Source: CADEEN01 sp963751775
GTDB taxonomy: Bacteria > Pseudomonadota > Gammaproteobacteria > Burkholderiales > Burkholderiaceae_C
NCBI GenBank assembly: GCA_963751775.1
Contig: CAVVVW010000028.1
Location: 434,001-498,000, forward strand
Direction: 5' to 3'
Length of the DNA: 64,000 nucleotides
Positions 8,990 through 21,276 of this stretch are shown here, one piece after another. The position numbers and the translations under genes were made by a program. Each line of letters opens with the position of its first letter. Within the stretch, counting starts at the first letter, position 1. Below the pieces are notes generated by a model that saw only the letters and a program-made list of their open reading frames with translations, was not told where the DNA came from and ran no database searches.

Positions 8990-10539
8990 TCACCCGAACA
9001 GGCCATGCAGATACCACTGCGCCGCGTCGCCGCGCCGCTCGCGAAAAACCCAGCGCAAGCGGTGATCGCGCCCAACGGCCACGTGGTAGTCGCGGCTGAC
9101 CGGTTCACCGTCGAACCAGCCGGCTTCGATGCGCTCGGCGCGACTGCACAGCGTGAGCGGGCCGCCGTGCAGGGGGCGGCCGGCAAGTTCCTGCAGCCGC
9201 AACGGCTCGGGCAGCAGCCAGGTCGGGCGCGCAGGGGCCGGCAACGGTGGTGCGCCGAGGCCGGCCTCTGCGGCTGCGGCGGCACTCGCGGGCGCGACGG
9301 CCATTGCGCGCTCGGGCCGGTGATCGGCCAGCAGGTGCAGGCCCTGCACGCGCTCGGGGCCCAGACGTGCGCCGAGGCGGTCGATCAGGCCGCGGCGGTC
9401 GTCCATGCCATGGCCCTGTGCGTCGCGCCACAGGGCGGCCTCGCGGCCGGCATGGCTCACCGCTTCTTCCAGCCGCAATGTCAGTGCATACACCGGAGCC
9501 GGCAAGCGGGTGCGCTGCAAGCGCTCGCGCAGCAGCAGGCCGATCTGTCTGGCCTCGCGCGAGGGTTCGGCCAGGCCGATGCGCACCACGGTGTCGGGCA
9601 GCGACTGTCGGCGGCTGGTTTCATGGTGCAGGTGCAGCGCGATGCGCGAGGCCGCCAGCCACTGTTGCGCCAGCCAGCCGGCCAGCGAGGGCACCAGGCG
9701 CTCGGCCGCGAAGACCAGCATCGCGGCATCGTCGGCGCGGTGCAGCAGTTCGAGGCCGAGCTCGAAACCGGGTGGCGGCGTGAACCAGGGGCGCGGGTCG
9801 GGGGCCTCGCCGTAGGCCTGTGCCAGACGTTCGAGCAGCTCGCCGCCGCCGCGCCGCTGCAGACCGGCGCGCGGCAACGCGCGCACGTCGGCCAAGGTGC
9901 GGCAGCCGATACCGTGCAGCAGTTCGGCCATGCGTTCGGGCAGTTGCCAGGCGGCAAGCGCGTCGGCCACGGGCAGTGCGTCCAGGCGCTGGCGGGTGCG
10001 CTGGTGCCAAGCTGCCACAGGGTCTGACCGCGGGGTCTGGGCGGGGCGGCGGCGGTGCCACGCCGCCGCGAATCGCCTGGCGTCAGCCGCGCCAACAACG
10101 ACGCCGCTCCCGCCGTGGGCGCCAGCGCCATCTGCGCGGCATGCACGCCGCTGTCGCGCACCGTCGCCCGCACCGCGCGGGCCAGCGCACGCGCCCCACC
10201 AAACAGGCGCAGCGAAGCGGCCCCTTCAAGCAGCACGCCGTCGGGCTCGATCACCACTGCCGGCGTGTAGCGGGTCAGGGCAAGCGCGAGCCGTTCGACG
10301 AACGCCGCTTCGCGTGCCGAGTCTCGCGGCAACAGCTGCAGGCCAGGCAGCAGCGACGCCGCGCTGGCCGCGCTCATGCCTGGCTGCACGCCGGCTGCGG
10401 TGGCGATGCGGCAAGCCAGCCGCACGCGCCGCTGCTCGACCACGCAGCGCGCCGGCTCGTCGCCTAGTTTTGCAGCGGGCAACGCGGCAAGCAAGGCCTC
10501 AAGCGGCAATGCGTTCAGGTGCAGCGCCAGCCACAGCAT
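8990..10539 (-). CDS. imuB: ImuB, Y-family polymerase-like mutasome protein (frameshifted)
   Basis: Catalytically atypical Y-family polymerase homologue that bridges ImuA, DnaE2 and the sliding clamp in SOS mutagenesis. It starts MLWLALHLNALPLEALL at 10539. The N-terminal half carries the Y-family finger/palm region (ALTRYTPAVVIEPDGVLLE and LRLFGGARAL). After a frameshift near 10020 the second half continues with the helix-hairpin-helix segment (LLHGIGCRTLADVRALP) and the C-terminal region ending LRWVFRERRGDAAQWYLHG. The net length is one base short of a multiple of three. The start overlaps the end of imuA by about 40 bases. A pseudogene cannot be excluded, but both halves look well conserved. 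Confidence 0.85.
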
Positions 10540-11270
10540 CAGCGGGCTCCGACAAGGCCAGGGCCGCCGCGGGTGGTGCGGGCAGGGCCGGCACCTGCCG
10601 CAACGCACGGCGCGTGGGCAGGCCAGCCACCGGCAGCGCCAGCAGCAGCGGCGTGGCCATCGCCGGGCCGCGGCGCTTGAACACGGTGACGGCCAACTGC
10701 CGCTGCGCCACCGGCTCGAGCGCAAGGCGCAGCGGCGCCGGCGACGATTGCGCACGGGCCAATGCCGGGCGCAGCGCGAACAACGGGCAACGGCTCTCTT
10801 GCGCCGCCAGATGCAGTCGGCGCAGCGCGTTGGCCAGTGCCGCAGCCGGCGCACGCTCTTCCTGTGGCCACCACACCACCGCCGCAGCACGCGCCCGAGC
10901 GCAGGCCTTGCTCGGCGGCCCAGGCTGCGTCGGCCAGTGAGCCGGGCACGACGAGCAGCAGGCGAGCGAGCGGCCAGCCGAGCGCATGCAGCGCAGGCGC
11001 GTAGGGCATGAATGGCGGTGCGACGCACAGCAGGCTGCCGGCGTGTCCGAGCCCTTGCGCCAAGAACGGCGCGAGCAGGCGCAATTCGCCGCTGCCGGGC
11101 GCGGCCAGCAGCAGTTCGGTCAGCCCGGCGGCCGGCCAGCCGCCACCGGGCAGCTCGGCGTCGAGCGCGGCAAAACCGGTCGATGGCACGGCCGCTGTCG
11201 CTGCGGCCTGGGCCACGCGATCGGCCAGCCACAGGGCCGGGCGCTCGGCGGCGGGCAGGCCCTCGAGCAC
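10499..11270 (-). CDS. imuA: ImuA, RecA-like mutasome protein (frameshifted)
   Basis: RecA/SulA-related accessory factor of the translesion mutasome. The N-terminal block contains STGFAALDAELPGGGWP and LTELLLAAPGSGELRLL, the degenerate RecA-like nucleotide-binding region typical of ImuA. Near 10893 the frame shifts by one extra base and continues as AAVVWWPQEERAPAAALANA and VTVFKRRGPAMATPLLLAL. The start given is the GTG at 11268-11270. An ATG at 11312-11314 would fit if another extra base occurs near 11275, and it would put the LexA box about 20 bases upstream of the start codon. First gene of the imuA-imuB-dnaE2 operon. Confidence 0.8.
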
Positions 11271-11330
11271 CTGCGCGGCGCGCTAAGGGGAGCAGAAGGG
11301 GCAAGTCTGTGCATCGCAGGTGGGCTGGAC

Positions 11331-11356
11331 AATAGCTGTGTATTTATACAGCTATT
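11331..11356. promoter_or_regulatory. LexA (SOS) box upstream of imuA
   Basis: The core CTGTGTATTTATACAG at 11336-11351 matches the proteobacterial CTGT-N8-ACAG LexA operator exactly. It is extended by flanking AATAG and CTATT arms to a 26-base near-perfect palindrome. It lies 65 bases upstream of the annotated imuA GTG, or 22 bases upstream of the alternative ATG. It is therefore positioned to repress the imuA-imuB-dnaE2 operon until DNA damage. Confidence 0.9.
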
Positions 11357-11422
11357 GTGGCGGCCTGCGCCAGGAGTCAGACAGGGCATTTTTTGCAGGA
11401 TGACCGCCTGGCAAACCTCGCT

Positions 11423-12009
11423 TCAGCGCGGCCCGTGCGGATGGGCCTGCACGCGCGCGAGGTCGAAGCCGAGCGCATGCAACTTGGCCTTGACCGCGCG
11501 CGTCATCCGCCGGCGTGAGCGCAGGCTGTCGCGCCAGCACCCACAGATACTCTCGCGAAGCCTCGCTGACGATGGCGTAGCGGCCATCGGGCGCGAGATC
11601 GACGACCCAATAGGCGCCCCAGCCGATGCCCGTCCAGCGCAGCCACGCGGGCAGGAAGCTGACTTCCAGCCGCGCCGGTAGCAGCCGGCCGCCATCGATG
11701 CGCGCGACGCCGGCCGGCGGCCGAGCGATGCCGAGCACGCTGTCGATACTGCCATCGGCCTGCTTGCAGCGATTGAGGACTTCGACGCGGCCATCGCCCA
11801 GGTCGCGGTAGGTGGCTACGGTGTCGGACACGCATTGCTTCTGGAAGCGGTTCGGAATCCAGGCCACCTGGTACCACGTACCCATGTATGCCGCCACATC
11901 GATGGCCGGCAGCGCCTGCAGCGGCGGCGCCGACTGGGCCGCCACGGCCAACGGGGCGGCCAGCCAGCACGCCGGCCAGGAGCAGAGAAGCGAGTTGGGT
12001 CATTGGCAT
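11423..12009 (-). CDS. Lipocalin family protein, Blc-like (frameshifted)
   Basis: Periplasmic or outer-membrane-associated lipocalin that binds small hydrophobic ligands. It starts MPMTQLASLLLAGVLAG, a signal peptide. The next frame contains the lipocalin signature (AYMGTWYQVAWIPNRFQKQC), DGRVEVLNRC, and YWVVDLAPDGRYAIVSEASR with YLWVLARQP. Near 11515 the frame moves again and ends naturally as KLHALGFDLARVQAHPHGPR. Both shifts have the sign of one extra base. The signal peptide seems to lack a lipobox cysteine, unlike E. coli Blc, but the frameshift sits in that region. The start overlaps the rsmG stop by ten bases, so it is probably cotranscribed with mnmG-rsmG. Confidence 0.8.
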
Positions 12010-12652
12010 CGCATCCAGATCAGACAGCGTTCGGCAGCCAACCCTGGCACGGCCAACGGTTCCACGTGAAACACTTCGATCTCGGCCGGCAAAGCGGTGA
12101 TTTCGTCCGCAGGGCGGCGGCCCTTCATGGCCATCCAAGCCCCGCCCGGCGCCAGCAACGAACGGGTCAGGCGCACGAAATCAGGCAACGAAGCGAAAGC
12201 GCGCGACGTGATCACATCGAACGGCGGCCCCGGTAGCACCTCGACGCGGGCGTGCAACGCATGCAGGTTGGGCAGCGCCAACTCGCCGGCCACCTGTCGA
12301 ATGAAAGCGGCCTTCTTGCCGACGCTGTCGACACAACTCACGTCCCACCGCGGCTCGACCACCGCCAGCACGACGCCAGGCAATCCACCGCCACTGCCGA
12401 CGTCGAGGATACGCAGCGGGCGACCGGCCGCATGGCGGCGGAGTGGTTCGATGACGGCCAGGCAGTCGGCAATGTGCTGCAGCCGCATCCGGCCCGCATC
12501 GCGCACGGCGGTCAAGTTGTAGGCGGCATTCCACTTGCGCAGCAACGCAAGGTAGCGCACGAGTTGGTCGAGCACGTGCTCGGACAACGCCAGGCCGATG
12601 GCCAAGCCATCCTGCCGCAGCGCGTCGCCCTCGGCGCCGGGCGCAGCCGCGG

Positions 12653-12656
<4 letters not shown>
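12000..12656 (-). CDS. rsmG: 16S rRNA (guanine527-N7)-methyltransferase RsmG
   Basis: Class I SAM-dependent methyltransferase modifying G527 of 16S rRNA, 218 aa and intact. Motif I is ILDVGSGGGLPGVVLAV at about residues 84-100. Upstream is the conserved RKWNAAYNLTAVRD, and downstream are CVDSVGKKAAFIRQ and VITSRAFASLPDF. It overlaps the mnmG stop by four bases (ATGA), the classic gidA-gidB arrangement. A parS-like site lies inside its 3' end. Confidence 0.97.
12058..12073. other. parS-like centromere site 1 (in rsmG)
   Basis: GGTTCCACGTGAAACA differs from the chromosomal parS consensus TGTTNCACGTGAAACA only in the first base. It lies in the 3' part of rsmG. In ParABS systems ParB binds such sites close to the origin to organise and segregate the chromosome. 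Confidence 0.85.
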
Positions 12657-14624
<1,968 letters not shown>

Positions 14625-14783
14625 GGTATCGGCGGCAGCGGTCTTCACCGGCCGCCCGCAGAGGCAGTGCCTCAATTTTAGGCGGTCGTCGACCCGCGCG
14701 CAGCGGCCAGAGGAAGTCGCCCGGCGGCCACGTGTCGCACAGCGGCAACTCCCACGTCAGCCCGCGCGGGCGACCAGAATCCG

Positions 14784-15944
14784 TCAACGCAGCGCAGCCG
14801 AGCGCAACTGGCGGGCGACGAAGACCACGCCCGCCACGGTGATCAGCGCGCACACCGAAAGCGGCAACGCCATGTCGAGCAGGCCCACGGCTTCGCCCTT
14901 CAACACGCGGTTCATCAGCGCCACCTGGCCCAGCGCCGGCACAGCCAAGTGCCAGGGCGCTTCGCCGCTCTGATTGAACACGGTCACCAACGGCAGCAGC
15001 GACACGCCGAGCATGACGACGGTGTTGTTGGCCTGCGCCTCCTTGAACGTCTTGCAGCGGATCGCAATCGCCATCATGACCGCCGCCAGCGCCGCCGCCA
15101 GTGGCGCGAGCAGGGCCAGGAAGAGTGCCGCCTCGCGAAGCCCGAACTGGAACATCGCGGCCAGCGTCTCGCTGCGCAGCAGGGCCTGTGCCGGCAGGAA
15201 CGAGAAGCAACTCAGGAGCGCGATGAGCATGCCCACCGCGGCCACCGCGCCCCACTTGCCGATGACCAGCGACAGCCGCGAGGCCGGGTTCATCAGCAGC
15301 GGCTCCAGGGAGCCACGTTCGCGCTCGCCGGCCGTCGTGTCCAGCGCGGCATTGAGCGCGCCGTAAAGCACGGCCATCAGCACGAAGAACGGCAGCATGC
15401 TGGTCAGCTGCGCCGCACGCGACTGCGGATTGGCGAGGTCGCGGTCGTTGATCTCCAGCACTTCCAGCGTCGCAGGCGCCACGCCGCGCAGCGCCAGACG
15501 CAATGAGGCCTGTTCGCTGGAAAAGCCGTGCAGCAGTCGCGCCAGGCGGTTCACGCTGGCGCCGGCACGCTGGTTGCCGCTGCTCGTCACGATCTCCACC
15601 AGCGGCACGTCACCGCGCGCGAGCTCGGCTTCGAAGTCCTTGCCGATCAGCAGCACCGCGTCGCCGAGCGCCTGACTCTTCAACTTGGCCTCGTAGTCGA
15701 CGGGAGCCGTTTCGATGCGATAGGTCTGGCGTTCGAGGTAGTTGCGCAGCGTCGGCGCATGCTCGATGCCGGCCGCCAGGACTGTGCGCTCCTCAGCGCG
15801 CTTTTCGATCCCCGCCACCAGCGCCGACAGTGCAATCAGCACCAGCGGACCGATGGCCACCGATGACAGCACGACCATCAACAGCGTGCGCCGGTCGCGC
15901 AGCGCATCGATCAGCTCCTTTCGAAACACCACCCAGGCGTTCAT
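14784..15944 (-). CDS. ABC-2 type permease, NatB-like
   Basis: Membrane permease of a NatAB-type exporter, 386 aa. An N-terminal transmembrane segment (LLMVVLSSVAIGPLVLIAL) is followed by a large extracytoplasmic domain of about 150 residues. Five or so C-terminal membrane helices follow, with the ABC-2 loop AGERERGSLEPLLMNPASR. This topology is that of NatB (sodium export in Bacillus), but the substrate here is not predictable. Its ATG overlaps the stop of the ATPase gene by four bases. The reading frame is intact. Confidence 0.85.
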   Translation of the reverse strand: MNAWVVFRKELIDALRDRRTLLMVVLSSVAIGPLVLIALSALVAGIEKRAEERTVLAAGIEHAPTLRNYLERQTYRIETAPVDYEAKLKSQALGDAVLLIGKDFEAELARGDVPLVEIVTSSGNQRAGASVNRLARLLHGFSSEQASLRLALRGVAPATLEVLEINDRDLANPQSRAAQLTSMLPFFVLMAVLYGALNAALDTTAGERERGSLEPLLMNPASRLSLVIGKWGAVAAVGMLIALLSCFSFLPAQALLRSETLAAMFQFGLREAALFLALLAPLAAALAAVMMAIAIRCKTFKEAQANNTVVMLGVSLLPLVTVFNQSGEAPWHLAVPALGQVALMNRVLKGEAVGLLDMALPLSVCALITVAGVVFVARQLRSAALR

Positions 15945-16706
15945 ACCCGCTCCCGTTCAGCAGCGCTGAACGCCAGCTTGACGAAGCTCTCTTCGAAGTC
16001 ATGGCCGCCGCACTGCGCGTTGAGCGAGGCCACAGTGCCTTCGGCCACCGTATGGCCATGCGCGATCACGATCACGCGGTCGCACAGCCGCTCGACCTCC
16101 TGCATGATGTGGGTCGAAAAGACAATGCACTTGCCTTCGTCGTCACGCAGGCGGCGCAGCGCGTCGCGCAAGGCGCGCGTGGCCAGCACATCCAGGCCGT
16201 TGGTCGGCTCGTCCAGAATGATGTTGGGCGGGTCGTGGACCAGGGCACGGGCCAGCGCCGTCTTCATGCGCTCGCCCTGGCTGAAGCCTTCGGTGCGACG
16301 CGCCAGCAGCGGTGTCATGTCGAGCATGTGGGCCAGCGTCTCGCTGCGTTGCGACGCCGCGCTGTCGCTCATGCCGTGCAGGCGGCCGTAGTAGACGATG
16401 TTCTCGCGCGCGGTCAGCCGCGGATACAAGGCCCCGTGCATCGCTCAGCACGCCCATGCGCGCCAATGCCGTCCGGGGCTCACGCAACACGTCGATGCCG
16501 TCGATCCGGATCTGCCCCGTGTCGGGAACCAGCAGCCCGGCCACCATGCGCAAGGTGGTGGTCTTGCCGGCCCCGTTGGGGCCCAGCAGTCCGGTGATGC
16601 AGGCGTCGGTCGCCTGCAGGCTCACACCGTCGACCGCCTGCACCACGCGGGCCTTCTTGCCGCGGCCCTGCGTGAAGCGCTTGGCCAATTGGCGCACTTC
16701 GATCAT
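15941..16706 (-). CDS. ABC transporter ATP-binding protein, NatA-like (frameshifted)
   Basis: ATPase of the NatAB-like exporter. Walker A is GPNGAGKTTTLRMVAG, the signature region is EGFSQGERMKTALARAL, Walker B is NIILDEPTNGLD, and the H-loop is FSTHIMQ. The frame breaks at 16428-16429, where one extra A on the plus strand (CAAG for CAG) disrupts GVLSDARGLYPRLTARENI. The rest is collinear with the family. ATGA overlaps at both ends couple it to the upstream hydrolase and downstream permease genes. Confidence 0.9.
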
Positions 16707-18184
16707 GGGGCGGCTCCGGGCAAGGCAAACATCGGCGGGCGCGGAATGCCCGTCGCGCAGGCCGCATCCGTCTGCAGCGCTTCGTCGTCGCTGACGGCAT
16801 CGACGAAGCGGTACAGCACATCGCGCATGCAACCCAGCGCCATCACCCCGTGGCCGGCGTTGGGTACGACGACGTGGCGCGCCTTGGCGCCCAGCGCGCT
16901 GGCCACGCGTGCGCCGTGCCGCGGCGGCGTGACCGGGTCGAGGCCCCCCGACAGCACCAGCGTGGCCGCAGGCGCAGGCGACAGCGTGTAGAACGCGGCC
17001 GGCACCTCGCCGCGCGGCCAACCCGCGCACACGTCGCGGTACAGCACGGCGAAGCTGTCGCCGAAATCAACGCCGGGTCGGTCGACGGCTTGGGACAGAC
17101 GCGGGAAGTCTTCGGCGCAAATGACCGAGAAATGCATGCCGGCCGCCACCTGCAGACTGCGCCGGCCGCCGACGGATTGCGCCAAGGCCGCCAGCGCTTC
17201 GAAGCGGCCCTGCGCGGCCCGGCCGATGGCGCTCGGCAGCGCGGCTGCGAGTGCCGGCGCATAGAGCGGGCCGCGCACCATGCCGAGCAGCACGTCGCGT
17301 GTCAGCGGCAGGCGTTCGCTGCGATCGGTCAACGGATGGTGCAGTTCGACCGTGCGTGGCAACGACGCCAGCAGCATGTGCCAGCGCTCGCGCAATCGCG
17401 GCTCGCGCGCGTTGCAGGCTTTGTCGGCCTCGCAGGCGACGAACACTGCGTCGAGCGCGGCCTGGTTGTCGGTCGAAAATGACGCCGGCAGCACCATGTC
17501 CGGCGGGGCCACGCCGTCGATCACGGCCCGGCGCACGCGGTCCGGGAACTGGCGCTGGTACTCGAGCACGGCGCGCGTACCGTACGAACCGCCGAGGATA
17601 TTGATGCGCTCGGCACCCAGCGCCGCGCGCACCGCGTCGGCATCCTGCATCGCCAGCGTCGTGGTGAAGAAGCGCAGATCGCCGTAGGGCAGCGTCTCGA
17701 GCTGTGCCAGGCACGCCGCAAGCCGCGCACGCTGGCGCTCGGGTGCGAACAGCTCGACCAGTGGCAGCGCAGGGATCGTCGGCCTCGCAGTTCAGCGGTG
17801 CGCTGCGGCCGGTGCCACGCTGATCGATCAGCACGATGTCGCGCCGGTTGGCAAACCGCGCCAGCAACGCCGCTACCTGCGGCGCGATCTCGATCGCACT
17901 CTGCCCGGGGCCACCGGCAAAGAAGAACACCGGGTCGGGCCGCTTGTTGCGGGCCAGCGCGGGCAGCACGGCGTAAGTGCACGCTGATCTGCATGGCGTT
18001 CGGTTGCGCGGGGTCCAGCGGCCGCTGCACGCGGCCGCACAGGGCTGCGTACTCCACGCCGCGCAGGCGGCACGATGCCATCGGCTCAGCGCTTGTGTCC
18101 GATGCTGCAACGGGCCAGAGCAGCACCCGCCAACGCCAGCATGAGGATGCCGCGCACGCGCCGCGAACTTGTGGAGATCCGCAT
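16703..18184 (-). CDS. Secreted alpha/beta hydrolase, TAP-like peptidase family (frameshifted)
   Basis: Alpha/beta hydrolase with the prolyl-aminopeptidase/TAP layout. MRISTSSRRVRGILMLALAG is a signal peptide, followed by GVEYAALCGRVQRPLDP, VFFFAGGPGQSAIEIAPQV and IDQRGTGRSAPLNCE. The nucleophile elbow is GGSYGTR, the acid is in SGGLDPVTPP, and the histidine is in PNAGHGVM. Three frame changes (about 18115, 17985 and 17775) each have the sign of one extra base, and the protein is otherwise complete. The actual peptide or ester substrate cannot be inferred. Its stop overlaps the natA-like start, so it heads a three-gene operon with the ABC exporter. Such hydrolases are common partners of this exporter in Burkholderiales (family knowledge, not proven here). 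Confidence 0.8.
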
Positions 18185-18281
18185 GGCGCCCATTGTCAAT
18201 GCGCCCGGGGCAATTCACCCGCGGGACAGATCAAATGGTCGCCGCTACCTGGCCGCGCGCGCAGCGCACACGAGCAGCGGC

Positions 18282-18647
18282 TCAGCCGAGCAGGCGCTTC
18301 AATTCGCCGCTGTCGATCAGCCGGATCAGGTCGTCGGCTCCGCCGACCAGGGTACCGCGCACAAAGACCATCGGCAGGGTCGGCCAGCCGGTCCACATCT
18401 TCAAGGCGTTGCGCCGGCGCCAGCCGCTGAAGTAATTGCCGTAGTCGAGATCGTGGTGCGCGACCCCGGCGGCATCGAGTGCGCGGCGCGCACGGCGCGG
18501 ATGCGGGTTCTGGCCCATGCCGACCACGACCACGGCATGCGCGGCCACGGCCTGCTGCACTTGCTGCACGATCTCGGCCCCGTGCCGCGAGATGCGCTCC
18601 CTGACCGCGGGATGGATCCGGTCTTCGGCAAGCACTGCGCGGGGCAT
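18282..18647 (-). CDS. Glutaredoxin-like protein lacking active-site cysteines
   Basis: Thioredoxin-fold protein of 121 aa. The glutaredoxin fold is recognisable from HAVVVVGMGQNPHPRRAR (where CPYC or CGFS would be), DLDYGNYFSGWRRRNALK, the cis-proline segment WTGWPTLPMVFV and GTLVGGADDLIRLIDSGE. There is no cysteine in the active-site loop, so classical thiol redox or monothiol iron-sulfur chemistry is unlikely. The start ATG 18647 lies 17 bases after the thioredoxin-like gene, so the two are probably cotranscribed. This cysteine-less form appears to be a Burkholderiales variant (recollection of the family). Its function is unknown. Confidence 0.75.
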   Translation of the reverse strand: MPRAVLAEDRIHPAVRERISRHGAEIVQQVQQAVAAHAVVVVGMGQNPHPRRARRALDAAGVAHHDLDYGNYFSGWRRRNALKMWTGWPTLPMVFVRGTLVGGADDLIRLIDSGELKRLLG

Positions 18648-18664
18648 GACTGGGTGGTCCTCGA

Positions 18665-20231
18665 TCAAGACTTCTTCGGCAACACGGCGCTGCAGGTCGC
18701 GCGCTGACCGTCGCTGGCGCTGACCTTCGCGCAAACGCCATCGAGTTGCGCCTGCAGGCGTGCGACGGTGGCGGCATGCTTGCCGCCCGCGTTCCAGCTG
18801 CCGAGCTTCTTGCCGACCCGCTGCAGCGAGCGAGCGCTGCGCTCATGGAACGCGCCCTTGTCCAGGGCGGCTTCGCTGAACAGCTTGGCCGCGGCCTTCT
18901 CGATGCGCACCGCGTCGGCCGGCGCCAGGTCGACCAGCGCCGTGATGTAGCTCGCGCCCCATTGCAGGCGCGTCGCCGGGCCTTCGCTGCTGTCGTAGGC
19001 CTGCTGGTACCAGCGCAGGGCCTCGTCCGTCTTGCCCAATTTCTTCGCGTTGCCCGCCAACTGGCTCATCAGGTAATACGGCGACTGGGCCTTGGCCAGG
19101 TTGGCCTTGAGCAGTGCATCGCTGTCGGCCCACAGGCCCGCCTGGCCCTGCATGTAGGCCACCGCGGTGATGACGGCCATGCGTTCGTAACCGTCGCTGA
19201 TTTCGCGATCCATGCGCGCCGACATGTCGCGCACTTCCTGCACCAAGGTGGCCGGCAGCGTCGGCTGGGTCGAATCCTTGGGCTGGCCCAGGCGGGCCAG
19301 GTCGACGCGTTCGATCAACGCGCTGACGCGGTCGCCGCGCGACAGCGTGGCATCGTTCTGCAGCCGCGCCAGCGTGGCATCGAACTGCGCCGCCAAGCGC
19401 GCGCGGTCGGCGTCATCGTCGCTGCTCAGCACCTTGACGATATCGGCCGACCCGTTGATCAGCACGTCCATGTGCGTGCGCGACAGCGCCGGATCGGCCA
19501 GCACACGTTGCACCCTCTGACGCAATGCGGCGTCGGGCTTGACGCCCTTGCCGTCGTCGCTGGCCGCCAGCGCCTTGAGCCACAGGCGGGTGGTCGTCTC
19601 GCCGTCCCCCGCCGGGCTCTTGGCCGCCAGCTCGGCCAGCACGGCCGGGCGGTCGGCCTTGTCGACCAGGCCGCTCTCGTCGACCTCCCACGAATGGAAG
19701 GACAGCATGCGCCACTCGTTGGCCGTGAGCGGTTTGCCCGCCCGTGCATCGGCAAGCACGGCGGCGATCGGGCGGCCGCCCGACAGGCCGGCCTGCAGCA
19801 GGCTCATGACCTGCGGCGCGTCGGCCTCGCCGGGCAGGCGTGTGATTTCCCTGCCGCCGGGCGTGAACAGCACCAGCGTCGGGTAGCCGCTGACCTTGAA
19901 GCGTGCGCCAAGCTTTTGCGCCCCCGGACGGTCACCGTCGATCTCCACGGCGACGAAGGACTTGCTCTGCGCCGCGAAGTCTTGGCGGTTGAACAGTGTC
20001 GCCTTCAATTGGTTGCAGGGTGGGCACCAGACCGCCCCCCAGTACAGGAGCAGCGGCTTGGACTCGGCCTTGGCCTTGGCGAAGGCGCGGTCGACGTCGG
20101 CATCGGCCGCGGCCGACAGCCAGGCCACGTTGGTCGACGGCGGGCTCGGCGCGGCCACGGCGGCGGCTGCCACCCGGCCAGGCCGCCAGCGCAGACATGG
20201 CGGCCAGCGCAAAGGATCTGAATCGGTGCAT
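18665..20231 (-). CDS. Secreted thioredoxin-family protein with C-terminal helical domain (frameshifted)
   Basis: Periplasmic thioredoxin-like protein of about 520 aa. MHRFRSFALAAMSALAAWPG is a signal peptide. Near 20178 the frame moves by one extra base into AAAVAAPSPPSTNVAWLSAA and then a thioredoxin domain with the redox motif AVWCPPCNQLKATLF and cis-proline GYPTLVLFTPGG. The remaining 350 residues are helical and TPR-like (LLKANLAKAQSPYYLMSQLA, DEALRWYQQAYDSSEGP) and end in two cysteines (DGVCAK, ATCSAVLPKKS). It probably reduces or isomerises disulfides outside the cytoplasm. The long C-terminal extension is unusual compared with simple thioredoxins. Confidence 0.75.
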
Positions 20232-20397
20232 GGTGTCGCTCCGGTCGTCAGGCAGGTGGCGCCAGCGGCGCAATGACGAAACAGCTGAGATTGTGCCCCT
20301 GGCCGCGCCACATGCGGCCCAGCGCGGTGAAGGGCTTTGTCGACTGCATGCAGCGGCCTGCAATCCGGCCCGCGTGCCAAACGCCTACAGTGGCGAC

Positions 20398-21276
20398 ATG
20401 GATCAAATGACTCCCCACGCTCCCGCCGCCCACCGTGCCGTGGTCGAACCGCGCCGCGTCGAACGCCTGGTCACCGGTCGCGCCACCAGCGACGGCGCCG
20501 GCGTCAAGCTGACCCGCGTGCTGACGCAGGACCTGCAACGCCGGCTCGACCCGTTCCTGATGCTCGACGCCTTCGGCAGCGACTCGGCCGACGATTACAT
20601 CGCCGGCTTCCCTGACCACCCGCATCGCGGCTTCGAGACCGTGACCTACATGCTCGCCGGGCGCATGCGCCATCGCGACTCGGCCGGCAACGAGGGGCTG
20701 CTGCAGAGCGGCGGCGTGCAATGGATGACCGCCGGTCGCGGCGTGATCCACAGTGAACTGCCAGAGCAGTCCGAAGGCCTGATGGAAGGCTTTCAGCTCT
20801 GGCTCAACCTGCCGGCCAAGGACAAGATGCGCGCGCCCTGGTACCGCGATCTGCAGTCGGCAGAGGTGCCCGAATGGCGCAGCGGCGGCGTGACGGTGCG
20901 GGTCATCGCCGGCACGAGCCATGGCGTGTCCGGCGCCGTGCAGCGCGAGGACACGCAGGTGCTGTATCTCGACGTGCACCTGGCTGCCGGCGCCGCCTTC
21001 GAGCAGCCGCTGCCCGCCGCCAACAACGCCTTTGTCTACGTCTACCGCGGCAGCGTCACGATCGCGGAGCAGGCTGTGCCGCAGCAGCGCATGGCGATCC
21101 TGGCCAATCAGGGCGATGGCGTGCGCGTCAGCGCAGCGGGCGACGCAGCACGTCTGCTGCTCATCGCCGGCAGACCGCTCAACGAGCCGATCGCGCAGTA
21201 CGGCCCGTTCGTGATGAACACGCAGGCCGAGATCGCGCAGGCAGTCGCCGACTTCCGCGCCGGGCGGCTGGCCTAG
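20398..21276 (+). CDS. Pirin family protein
   Basis: Cupin-fold protein of 292 aa, intact. The metal-binding N-terminal cupin shows DYIAGFPDHPHRGFETVTYM and GGVQWMTAGRGVIHSE, with the His/His/Glu ligand pattern of pirins. GFQLWLNLPAKDKMRAPWYR precedes the second cupin. Bacterial pirins have been linked to quercetinase activity and stress-linked regulation, and a specific role cannot be chosen here. It is divergent from the thioredoxin-like gene across a 166-base promoter gap. Its stop overlaps the convergent DUF427 gene by three bases. Confidence 0.92.
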   Translation: MDQMTPHAPAAHRAVVEPRRVERLVTGRATSDGAGVKLTRVLTQDLQRRLDPFLMLDAFGSDSADDYIAGFPDHPHRGFETVTYMLAGRMRHRDSAGNEGLLQSGGVQWMTAGRGVIHSELPEQSEGLMEGFQLWLNLPAKDKMRAPWYRDLQSAEVPEWRSGGVTVRVIAGTSHGVSGAVQREDTQVLYLDVHLAAGAAFEQPLPAANNAFVYVYRGSVTIAEQAVPQQRMAILANQGDGVRVSAAGDAARLLLIAGRPLNEPIAQYGPFVMNTQAEIAQAVADFRAGRLA

